Shown here one piece after another: positions 31,619-43,442 of a stretch of 64,000 bases of DNA (within the stretch, counting starts at the first letter, position 1; every line of letters begins with the position of its first letter). This DNA comes from Rotaria macrura (taxonomy: Eukaryota > Rotifera > Eurotatoria > Philodinida > Philodinidae). The notes beneath the pieces were generated by a model. It did no database searches. It worked only from the letters and a program-made list of their open reading frames with translations, and was not told the origin of the DNA. The DNA is taken from NCBI GenBank assembly GCA_900239685.1, contig OENT01000124.1:62001-126000 (forward strand), in the 5' to 3' direction. Position numbers and translations under genes: made by a program.

Positions 31619-34600
31619 ATGCCAAAAAGCGACGTTCAATGTGAATATAATTATTCTCAAATGGTACGAATTACTTCATTTATATCATTTGATTGACTTA
31701 GTTTTCTTTTTGTATCTCTTCTCTTATTTGTTCAAGAACGTACAAAAATCATCTATTATTTCTTGGACAGCAAATGATGTTGAACGATGGCTTCGTTCAC
31801 TTGGCTTATCAAAATTTATTGATAAATTCTGTCTACAAAATGGTGTTGATGGTTTAACATTACTTCTTATGAAAGAGGATGATCTCAAACAAGCACCATT
31901 ATCAATTGAACGCTTAATTGATATTAAAAAACTATGGTACCATATTCGTTTGTTGCAATGTGAACATCAAGAGTTTTATTCCCTATTGAATATTTCTCCA
32001 TCATACGCGTTTAATGAAAACGTTGAACAGAGTCATTTATTTTATTCAGTAAAACAGGAAAAATTACAAAATCCTATAGTAAAGCGTAATCATTCATCAT
32101 TGTCACCAACACATCTACTTGAATCAAATGCACATAACATTTACAGTTCATGTCGTATAGATAGTAAAACAAAACCTATTTCTGATGAATCAACAAGTGA
32201 AACGCGAAAATTATTAGTTAGTTTCATCTATGCACTAATCAGTGGTATTTGGACATCGTTTATTATGGTCGTTGTTCATAATCGTGTGCCCAATGTACAA
32301 AAGTAAAGAAAAACAAACGATAATTTACATTTTATGTATGATTTTCATTCAACGATTCTTTTTTTAGATATCCACCATTACCAGATCTATTCCTAGATAA
32401 TATTCCACATATTTGTGAGTAATTCTAGAACAGTATCAAGAACATGATCATGTTTTTTTTCTTGCTTAGCTTGGGCGTTTGCTGTTAGTGAATACATAGT
32501 GATTGCTATGAGTTTTACATTTTTATTGATTCTAATATTTCATAAATATTGGTAAACAATATTAAAATGACTTAAATAAGTTTTTATAATTAAAATATAT
32601 TTGTTTTCTTGTCATAGGAATATTATACTAAGAAGATTTTTTGCACTTGGCGGTACAATATTTTTTCTACGATCAATAACAATGTTAGTCACTTCATTAA
32701 GTGTAAGTAAGAAGATTCGATAAAATTCAACTATGATCCTAGCACAGAGAGAAAGGTTGAGATGGGGTGACGACCATCATCAATCTTCACATATTTATCT
32801 GTGAGTTAGTTTTGTGCAACAATAAATGTTGAATATTTGTTATCGAGAATTATAGATTGACGTCACAAGAATGTACACTTACAGATGATTAAATATTCGT
32901 TTAGATGAAACTTTGTTAATAAATTAACTTGCACTTGATGATAATTTTTTCTAATGTGAAATAAACCGGATTGAAATTTATTAGTTTATGATAAAAGAAC
33001 AGATGTTGGCCTATTTGCATATAAAGAACTATGAATTGAGATACAAAAAAACTTTTTTTGTTTTTCGTCGACTTATCAGAATGTTGATTTATGACAAAGA
33101 GACACAAAATTAAAGTCTATTGATAAAGTAGCCGTGGTGAATTTTCTTTTACTACATCTCTTGAATGTATAGTTTTTGAATTGAGAAATATTTCTTGTTA
33201 AATCCAAAAGTCAACTTTATAAAAATATTCTTGAAATTTTTTTCATTGTTTCATGTACATAACTTATCAATTTAATACTTATACTTATCGATTCAAATAT
33301 AGTACAGAGATTTGACTATGAACGGGCAGGGAGTGGGTTCTTTTTTGAATATTTAATCATTATGATAATACGATTTGAAAGATGGTTTTTATATTATAGG
33401 TACCTGGCCATCATCTTGATTGCACTCCCTTTGTAAGATAAATGTTAGTTTGAATAAATCTTGTCTATAATAACTCATTTCTTTCTAATAGAAATTCGGC
33501 ACGTCAAGTGAAATCTTATCTCGATGCATACAAATATTTCTTTTTCAAGGTTTGTCGATTCAAGGAGTACGTTCATGTGGTGATTATATGTTCTCTGGTC
33601 ATACCGTTACACTAACATTATTAAACCATTGTATTACCGAATGTGAGTTTAATTTCTTGGAAAAAAAACAAGCATAGAAAATTGTCATCATGGTTAGTGA
33701 CGTACGAGCGATCAGGATATAGAATTCGCACGGAAGATATTCGAATTTCATTCAGTTTCCTATAAAGAATAATTCATTACTAGCTAAACAAATTTTCTGA
33801 AGGACGTAGCTAATTCCAACAAATAAATAGTTTTCAGACATCACAAAAGATATCGTTCTCTATACTCAACCGTACACTCAATGATATTCATCGTGTTCGG
33901 ACTAGATTAATGCAAAATCTTTCAAAGTCGACTTTGAATGCTATTTTCATTGACAATAGTCACTTTAAAAAATTTATTCAACTGTCTTCACTACGAAACT
34001 ATGAGACACTTTTGAACGCTTATTAACTTTCTGTGTGTAGTAAATTTAACACATATACTACGGCATCCTTGTGATGATTACATAAGAATGATGTATTCGT
34101 TATTGACTTATGCTTTCAGAGTCATCACTATCAAGTCAGACAAATATCTGCGCTTAAGCTAATACGAATCTGTACAAATAGACTGGAAAGATCGGTTATC
34201 AGTAAAATTTTATGGACTTTTTATAACTTCTTTTTCTGATGTTTTAATGCTTTGCGCCTCTGAAACGAAATTTATTCATATCTCTTAACAATGTTCAGTT
34301 TTCTTTCTCTGTAGATACAACATCTGATTTTTATGTAATACATTTACTCTCTTGGTTCTGTAACATATTTGGTATGATATTGATTCTTGCAGCACATGAA
34401 CATTATACTATTGATGTATTTATTGCGTTTTTCTTAACAAGTCGTTTATTTCTATATTACCATTCATTGGCTAATAATGCTGTGTTATATTCAAGATCTG
34501 ATAATCGTATATCAATATGGTTTCCAATGTTTTCGTACTTTGAAAAAAATGTTCACTCTATGGTACCTAACGTATTACGTGTGCCATGGCCATTAACATT

Positions 34601-34700
34601 GATTTATACACATGATGATAATAGTAATGATGAACGAAAAACTTCGTTCGTGAAATTCTCCACAGATAATTCTGGTCATCATGAACGTAAAGAAGAATGA
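31619..34700 (+). CDS. SAMD8: SAM-domain sphingomyelin-synthase-related protein (SMSr/SAMD8), copy 1
   Basis: Family enzymes in the ER move phosphoethanolamine or phosphocholine onto ceramide. Exons: 31619-31663, 31737-32302, 32368-32414, 32470-32551, 32618-32702, 33400-33432, 33492-33642, 34315-34700; 465 codons (464 aa; human SAMD8 415). The ATG at 31619 splices in phase to the SAM exon, so the open frame running through the intron from 31641 is not the true start. Seen: SAM domain (about 24-85), a polar linker, several membrane segments from about 190, the [11 protein letters not shown] loop, and the LPP/PAP2-like triad His323 ([10 protein letters not shown]), His366 and Asp370 (AHEHYTIDV). 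The C-terminus is cytosolic and charged. A tandem relative follows 1.4 kb downstream on the same strand. Confidence 0.92.
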
Positions 34701-36083
34701 ACTTAATCCTTGTTTTTCTCTTACCGCATGATCATGTGTTGAGAATTGAAAGAGCAAAATATTCTTATTCAGCAAGACGTACCACTCCATAACTTTCAAT
34801 CTTTTCCTTGTTTGTGATTTTCACTGTTTTTCTCTTCCGTATCGATGTTATAACAATGAAACATTTTTTGTTGGTTTGTCTTAAAGTTAAATAGATAATA
34901 TATATTCCGTTTTTTTTTAGATAATCGTCAAATGGCGACGTTAAAATAGCAATCAGATAAAAGACAGGTATGTCAAGTCAAACAGGAGAGGAGAAGAGAA
35001 AGAGTGAGAGAGACAAAGAGAGGAGATAAGTAAATCAAGATGTGTGCTTTTTTTCTCGAAAAAAAAACGAATCCTTTTTTTTTGTCATTTGAGATGGAGT
35101 CGAAGGTCGATTTTGTAAATACTTATATTCTTATTAAGGGTTAGATTGGCGTATATCGACTTGCTTTCTTAATCAAAGATAAATATTTTTGGTTTCTGCC
35201 AATGTAATTATTATCAGTAATGAAGAAGCAAAAAATATATTAGTGCATAAAAAAAAAAGAAGTTTTATTCATGTGGCTAGTCTTCATAGGAAAACTTCAT
35301 CTATATTGTGAAAGAAGAACATCGGTAATTTTTTATTGCCAAGCTTTCTTTATTATTATCATTAATCAGTGTTGAAATTGAAGCTCTTGTCGCCTCTTCC
35401 GATGAATTTGATTAATATCGTTGACATTGTTACATTTACTGCCGAAGTAAAATAATCTATGCATAGAAGGTAAAAAAGAGAAAGAGAGAAGAATACGAGA
35501 GCGAATTGTTGCATAGGTTAAGCAATAAAAAGAAACGTATCTGTTTGTGTGTGTGTGTGCTTGTGTGTAAGCACACAGGCTTTATCATCTACTTGCTAAG
35601 AATAAGCATCAACATGAATTGCTCGCTCCAGTCTAGCTACTATTCGTTCGATACGAAAATATAGTTTGAATTTAACTAGCTGAATATAAAACACATTAGT
35701 GTTTCATTGTTTTCTATCTCTCATAACAAGTTTTAGCCTTTAAATATAACAAAAAGAAAACCAATGAATCTTATGAAATGAAGCATGGCTTTTTATTTAT
35801 GAACTTTAGAATCATCGATCATCAGCATATGAAATCTTTTTCTTTTTGCATTTTTCTTTTGTGACATTTTAATTACATACTGGTATTTTTCTTTCAATTC
35901 AATTTGACTCTGAATCTAAATGAGAAATAGTATATAGATGAGTTTCCCTTCGCTTTCATATTTAATCATACTCGTATGCTATTTCAATATATCTGAATCA
36001 CATAATTTATAATTCGCAATGATTTCTATTGAAATTTATCTTTGTATGATGTTTATTTAGAAAAGCAAAATACATCTAAGATA
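34701..36083. other. Spacer between the two SMSr genes
   Basis: No gene is seen. It holds a purine-rich stretch (34981-35030), a GT run (35544-35574) and the likely promoter of copy 2. The reading frame of copy 2 stays open from about 36042 but without an ATG before 36084; a splice acceptor (tttatttag) at 36060 allows an upstream non-coding or short coding exon. Confidence 0.5.
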
Positions 36084-39000
36084 ATGCTCATTTCACCACC
36101 AACGACTAATTCTCATCAACAAATAACTAATAATATCATATCATCAAATAGTTTACATTCTTCACTTCCAAATTCATTTTCGGCCTCATCAATAACACCA
36201 CTCAATCCATGCACATGGTCAATAAGGCAAGTTGAAGAGTGGCTTATTGAGCACGACTTAAGTGATTGTATTAACTTAATTTGTCATCAACACCGTATGA
36301 ACGGTCAACGTTTAATGAATTTAAAAGAAGATGATGTTTTACAATTGAAAGGTACAACAAAAAATAGTGAATTATGGTTAAAAATTAAGAAACTACAACA
36401 ATTTTATTCAAGTAATTATCATTTATGGACGCAAAGACAATCTATACAACAAAATCAATCCTTACCAGTGACAATATCACCTTATTTAACATCATCTACA
36501 GTACAGACATCAATACCACTTCGCCTTGTTCACCCCATACCACAAATTCGATCACCAGCCCCAGTCTCAGTCCCACCACTGACATCTGCAGTACCATTTT
36601 CATCGCCAACATTTCCATCAACGCCGTCACAAACATCTCTGTCATTACATCCAATAACACAAATCAATATAAATCAAGAACAAGAACAAAACGCTCCTTC
36701 CATTTCATCAACCACAAATGAAATTCTAACAACAGCACCAACAACATTAATTCTTGAACGTTCACTATCAACAATTGTACGTTCAACAAATCAGCAACAA
36801 TATCAACGACGATCTTCTCGTAGTTTATCAACATCGAATGCATCTATTAATCTGCTTCCATCAACAACAACAACAACAGTACAACGTACAACGAATACAT
36901 CTTTAAGTCTTCATCATACACCATCCGATCAAATTGAAGATCAGCCAATAACCAGTTGTTGTTTTATTGGCTCTATACGTTCTGATAAGAAAAAAACTTT
37001 GTCGGCATTTCTGCTTGCCTTTTGCACGTTGTACTTTTCTTCATTTATGATAACAATTGTTGATGAACGTTTGCCTGATCCCAGAACTTTCCCACCATTA
37101 CCTGATCTTGTACTTGACAATGTTAAACAAATACCTTGGGCATTTGCTGTTACTGAAAAAATTATTGTTATTGAAATGATTACACTTATATCAATTATTA
37201 TAATTCATCGTCATAGGTAAATTAAATACAAAGATTTATCTTCGAATCTGTATTTTTTCATTTCTTTTCGACATAAGAATTTTTCAATTCCATTAGTATG
37301 AATGATAAAAAAGAAAACGGTAAGTAATTGAGTTTCATTCAAATAAAACTGTTAAGGTATAACAGGGCACTGACTTTAGTTTTGTTGCAGTATTTAACAA
37401 GTACTTACATAAACATTAATGTTTTGATGACTTTATTGAAGTAAAAATATTAAAAAGAAGAAAATATTTTTCTTTTTGTTTTAGACTGATAATTATGCGA
37501 CGTTTATTTGCAATAGCGGCGGCACTTTATTTTCTTCGAAGTTTTACATTAGTTTTCACATCATTACCAGTTGCTACAGTAGTAACTGATTGTCGACCCG
37601 AGGTTTGAAATACAATTGATTATTACTTTGTACATTATCTATCCTTTCTTCTATTATTAGAGATTCAGTAGTTTAGGCGCTCGTTTCAAAAAAGCAAATT
37701 TAATATTTCTTGGTCAGGGAATGTCGTCATTCGGTGTTAAAACATGCGGCGATTATTTATACAGTGGTCATACATGTACACTTGTACTTGCTACTCATTT
37801 CATCAATGAATGTATGTATAAAATGAAAGGTTAATTGATCATGAGAAAGAAAACAAACAGCATACGCATAAATTTGAACATGTTAAGAATGTCAACTATG
37901 TCAATGTTTAAGTGATTGCTATGTTAATATGATATGAAGTTTGAAGAATATGAGAATTTTGAAATTTATTCGTATTTGATAAATATCGTATGAAATTTAT
38001 GTAGATCTTCGTAGAATATAACTAAGTGAAAGTTTAAAGTTGAATTTCTTCAGACGAAGTCTCTATCGTCATCAACTATTTTAGATGTGAAGGATACAAG
38101 TCACCAAAATCATTTCATAGGGTTCATAAGATAAAAATTCGTTTTGCTTTTCTATAATATTCTACAGCCTGTCTCGAACTGTCAACCGTTAGAATGGTTT
38201 ACATAATGTTTATTTTTAAGTTATGTACAGAAAAATATTTGTGTATGCTAAATCAAAAACAATGAGACAACTGATTAGCGTGTGTAGAACTAATTCTTTT
38301 TATGGATTGTCAATCTGAAGAAGAGAAATGATTCTAGTCCTTTTTTAGTCTCTCATCGTGAATAAATTTTCCATGATCATTTCTTTTTTCTGATTGATTG
38401 AATCATCTATGCTGACTAATATTCTGCTTCATTCTATTTATAAGATAATTGGTATGAAATTTCAGCTCGACTCTTGATCAAGATTTATCTTTCGATTCGT
38501 CATTGAATGTGCTAACAATCGTGTTTCAATATGTATTTTATGATAATTTGAAGTAAATCGTGGCTATCACAAATATGCCGGAAATTCAGAATACATTTAA
38601 TGAAAGAAATAATATAGATAGCGAGAGAGCAATGGATTATTTCAGATCCGAATCATCGTTTCCTAGTTCTAGTTAGACATAAGTTCCTTAAAGGTTTTAA
38701 AATCAAAATCCATCATCAATGAAGGAAAAAAGTTATGCACGAGCAAAAATCAATATTTAACGTTCTCGATTATAAACAATATCATATTTCTTCAATTGAA
38801 ATTTATTTCTCTGTTAAGATTCACCTCGATCTTATCGTCTACTTCATTTTCTCAGTTGGATCATGGCGCTAACTGGCATGTTTTTTATTTTGGCTGGTCA
38901 TCAACATTATTCCATTGACATTCTTGTCGCATGGGTGTTGAGTTCTCGTTTATTTATTTATTATCATACGTAAGATTGAGTTCTACAATGAAAAGAAAGA

Positions 39001-39231
39001 AAATATTATTTTTTTTAACCTGTCATTTCATATTTATCTAGTCTTGCTAATAACCGAACATATTTTCAACGAGATAAAAATCGAATAAGAATATGGTTTC
39101 CATTTTTCTCTTATTTTGAAGAGAATGTTAAACAAGCACTACCGAATGAATATTGTTTGCCCGGTATCCTACACGAAGCACGTACACAACTCAACAGTTG
39201 GTTTGATAAAGTTCGGTATCCAACAGATTAA
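36084..39231 (+). CDS. SAMD8: SAM-domain sphingomyelin-synthase-related protein (SMSr/SAMD8), copy 2
   Basis: Same family and order as the preceding gene. Exons: 36084-37216, 37485-37602, 37661-37811, 38819-38969, 39042-39231; 581 codons (580 aa). The SAM domain (about 43-110: WSIRQVEEWL, LKEDDVLQLKG) is followed by a Ser/Thr/Pro/Gln-rich linker of about 200 residues, far longer than in copy 1. Membrane segments follow, with the loop FPPLPDLVLDN. The triad is His454 (CGDYLYSGHT), His497 and Asp501 (GHQHYSIDI); the usual AHEH or AHDH is GHQH here, but catalytic residues are kept. Start: the first in-frame ATG after the acceptor at 36060; an upstream exon could add residues. Three intron positions and phases agree with copy 1, showing shared descent. 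Confidence 0.92.
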
Positions 39232-39470
39232 TTTGAGAATTCAATTGTTGCTGATTTTTCATACATCTACTCATCATCATCATCATCATGATCATCAGTA
39301 CTAGCAGTCTTTCTTTTATTAAAAAAACAAACAAACTATATAATGCTTTTGTGTTTTTATTTCCTTCAAGTATAAAAATCAAACTGTTTTCATTTCATGT
39401 AATTGCTTAATTAAATTAGAAAAACAAAACATGTTTTTCAAACCGGTTATATTTTTCGTAAATATGCATC

Positions 39471-39501
<31 letters not shown>

Positions 39502-42500
39502 GTAATCATATATACATCTTTTGATTTCATGTGTTTTCGTTTTCTTGTTTCTAACGCGAACCATCTATGCCTTTTCTTTTGTTTTTGTGTTCTTTTATTT
39601 TGTGTCAGAATGTTCTTCAGTCTTTTTTTCTGGTACTATAATGCAATGAACTAAAAAGAATTTGAGTAAAGACTTGAATTTTAGATTTGATCCTTTTCAT
39701 TTCCATTGTTGATTAATATAAGCCGTTAGTATAGATCTATATGATGATAACCCCGTGCTTATCTATTATCTACTCATAGAACAGAAAAATTTTAGTTATA
39801 ACTTGAATTTTTAGTTCATTGTACGATAGTATGACCTACATTCCTTAAGTTTTATGTCAGATGCTACATCAGACGCCTACAGCTTATTGCTTTATTACAT
39901 AGAAATATCGTGGCTATTTTTCTACGTCTATTTCTTGCTATCATATATGATTTAACTTTTTTTCTCTTTCATTTTGTCACTTCGCGAAATATAGCAATGA
40001 AAACAAGATTGACAATATCTTTAAAAAAAAAGGAAATTCTGCTCGCTTTTTTCAGATTATAAACAGAGTCATCTTGGAAGCGCTTGCAAATGAACGATGC
40101 AGAATTGGAACCATGGTCATCAATGCTCTATTACTAAATAAACAATCTCTGTGCTGAATAAAAGAACAAAGTTTTTGATTTCAACATGTATATATGCATA
40201 TGTAAATAAATACATAGAATGGGTATCAAACTTATTCACTTCATAGATGGGTTTATGCTTTATCGTGTATATATCTCTAGCACTAGATAAGCTTAAATAG
40301 TATGGTTTTCCTCGAATTGCAGCACATTATGCCTTAAATGTGAGCAAAAACTTTCCTGCGACAATCAAATTAGGTTTTCGTTCTTTTCTTTTATTAATGG
40401 CATGAGCGCCACTCTTTCAGCATGATTAAGTTTCACAGCCACGTATTTTACCAAGATATCGAGATATTGCTCTAGTCTCTGAGTATGTTGGGTATATCAT
40501 GAGTCAATCAAAGATGTTCTACTTTATTCAATGAGTACGGTTTAGTAAGATTCTCTTGCAAGAGTAAGTTTAAAGACAATTTTTCGTTGACCCATACCGA
40601 AAATATTAAACTAAAAACTATAATTTGCTTTTTTATATGAGTTGAAACTAGTTTTATGATGTAATGCAGAAAGAAGAAAAGATCACTGCAAACTCCATGC
40701 AATATGTTATTTTAATAGATGAATCGTAGTCGAAAACAATTTTAATGGCCTTCTATGCATGTATGCGCACCCATTATGAATAAGTCTTCCTGTAGTCTCA
40801 ATTTCGCATTGTGAAAGACAAAGAATTGTTATAACAGCATCAGTGTGTAAGAAACAAGTTTTGAAATGAAAATCTAATATTTTAAATCAAAATCGATGAC
40901 ATCACTTTAGTCCGAAATAGCAGGATTGAAAAGTTTATCATATAGTTAAGAATGCATTAATTAACAATTTCATTAAATCTACAGCCAAACATGCGTACTT
41001 CACATGCTTCTAAACAAAGGTGAAACTTCGAACAATGCATTACGCTGAGTTTCATATGAGAGATTTTACTTTTGTACGATCAATAGTCAGTTTCACTTAG
41101 AAGTAATTCTAAGCTGTGGATTCCAGAATTAAATCTTCTAATCAGTTTTAAAATTAAAAAAAAAAGCAAATTACTGTTAAAACTACAAAAAATACAGTCA
41201 GAAATACTGCTTTCTAGTTGTCAAACAAAATGACGAGTTTAACATCATATGGAAAGAATGTTCGTGCAAACCTCTTTTGTTCTTAAAATTTCTCGTCTGA
41301 CGCAAAGAATTAGTGTTTTTAAACTCGTATTTTTGATGAAATCACGATACTTATGCACTCTTATGTCGAGGACATTATCCTCTTTAAGAACATGTGTCCA
41401 TACAGCTCATGTTGAATCTAGAGTAGGACTGCTATACTCCACATAAATGAAAAGTTCAGTCGTGCTGTTTAGTGTAAATATTCGATGATGTAATTCGATC
41501 GTCAGTCAATACAAGAAAAACTAATCGTCAGATGTTTTTACTCTATACTTTAATTAATTGTGCACAGTGCAATATCAGAAAAATCATATCGTTATAACTT
41601 ATCTAGTTTCATAAATATAAGAAAAAGAATAGTAAAACAAAATATGTGTTGAATACTTTTGATCACCATTTTGCTTGTTGTAGTTAAAATTAGAATTAAA
41701 CTACAGATTAATTTTTAGACTGAAACAAATTTAACTTTGAACAGAACAATTATCTATTTCTTAATGATTGCCTAAAATATTGTTTTTGTATTCCAAGAAA
41801 AACCTACTAAGAGAAAAGTATCCTAATCCACTCACTTAAATTTGTGTAAGGATTCTATTTTGGATATTATTTAACCGAACATAAACCTCTTATTTTTTTA
41901 CATAAACGTTGTTTTGTGGGCTACTTTCCTGTAGAATGGCAAGTATATGCGCTTATTGAATCCAATTCAAAGAATTGTTTTTGATTCAGTTTGTATGCGG
42001 ACATCTATAACTATATGACTTAATCGACACGAACATTACATATTACAAGTTTCTGTTGTGCTTCTATTCTACAAGTCTACTAGTAAAGCTCGTAATTGCA
42101 CACATTTATTTCTAGCTGAGTTCTATTCTGCACTGATCAAACTTAGATTTTGTTCGAATCTTAAATATTGCCTCGACTTATATGTGTATTATATAAAATA
42201 TCAATCTGCGACGACGATATATTTTTCATTTCTCTGCGTAATAGTCTACATGTATAAATATTCAATCTTCAACAACGGTAGATGCCGATAAAATAAATGA
42301 TGTACGTTAAGTTTTAATTGTATCAATGGTAGTATTACAATTTTTCTTCGCATTCAATTTTCGTGTAATAGAGCTAGAACGTACTGTAAAAGTACTAATA
42401 AAAGAAACGTTATCTATACTCGCATAGTAATAAAATTCTTGTTTTGGGTTGGTATTTTTCATTTTGATGTACGAAATGTTTTGCATTCTTTTTCAAGTTC

Positions 42501-43442
42501 GTTACTGCTGATTTTACACAGATAAAACTTGCTGTATATACACAATTCCCTAATCAAATGATCTGAATGTATTCGAAAAGATAACATAATTTTTAGAATT
42601 TTACTGAGGTCACCTAGGTCGTAGGGCAACAGGAAATTAAGTCAACTTCACGTTTTCTTGTGAGATTAATCCACGTTCGCATAATTGTGAAGTCAATCAA
42701 ATGTAAAAATTATTCAGTTTCATTGGAGAAAAACGGAAGTCCTTGAAGATTAGGGGGGGGGGGGCTGAGAGAGCGAAGATTCAATCCACCTCACTTCAGA
42801 CAACCCTGATTATTTTTATCTGTTTCAATGAATATCACAAATATTATTTTGCTTGCTTAATCATGTATTGTTTATGGTTATCGTTAGTAGCGTATGAGAA
42901 AAAAAGGAAAGAGAGAAAGTCTATACACGCGTGTTTTTTCTGACTGTGCAAATGCTCGAGTAAGAAAAGGAAAATAAAAACAAGGATATGCTCGTTTGAT
43001 TCTTCTCTACACGTACTCTATGCTAGAACGACAGATTTTTTGTTTTCCTCTTTATTTTCCCCCGATGATCTTGTCATGTGATGTTGGCTATGATTGCTTA
43101 CACATAAGAACATCGATTATTTTTCATATAACAGTCATTGTTATTGACGGTTTTATGCGTCGCTGTTTTTTTATCCCTATTTATAGAGGTCAAATAATTC
43201 TCTTTCCAGTTTATTACGATCAAACAAAAATCTATATTCTAATACTTTCAGACAAGTATACAAAAAGCACCGTCGAGGTGCATGGCAACTTCGATTTATC
43301 ATTTTCTCATTGTCAATAAGAACTCAACAAGCCACAACATTACTCGTTATAATTCATTGTTTAAAACAGTTAAAAGACTATTCTTTCAAAAAGAAAATTG
43401 CTGCATGATTAAATCACTATTAGAACGGTTACAATTAACAAT
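39232..43442. other. Intergenic region upstream of the MCT-like gene
   Basis: No coding exon is supported over 4.2 kb. A TA run lies at about 39471-39494 and a run of twelve G at 42753-42764, odd in such AT-rich DNA. The frame at 42996-43319 shows no motif. Confidence 0.55.

Noticed and set aside
31641-31736. Hydrophobic N-terminus of an open frame leading into the SAM domain of SMSr copy 1
   Set aside because: It is the translation of a 73-bp intron (31664-31736). The ATG at 31619 with GT at 31664 and AG at 31736 gives an in-phase first exon, and family members have no membrane segment before the SAM domain.
36425-36721. Second open frame over the linker of SMSr copy 2
   Set aside because: A shadow of the Ser/Thr/Pro-rich linker read in another frame.
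39471-39494. TA run and similar AT runs near 5800, 30910, 46530 and 51235
   Set aside because: Ordinary microsatellites common in AT-rich genomes; no structure beyond the repeat.
42753-42764. Run of twelve G
   Set aside because: Striking in AT-rich DNA, but only one tract, so no quadruplex array; it may also be a sequencing or polymerase-slippage feature.
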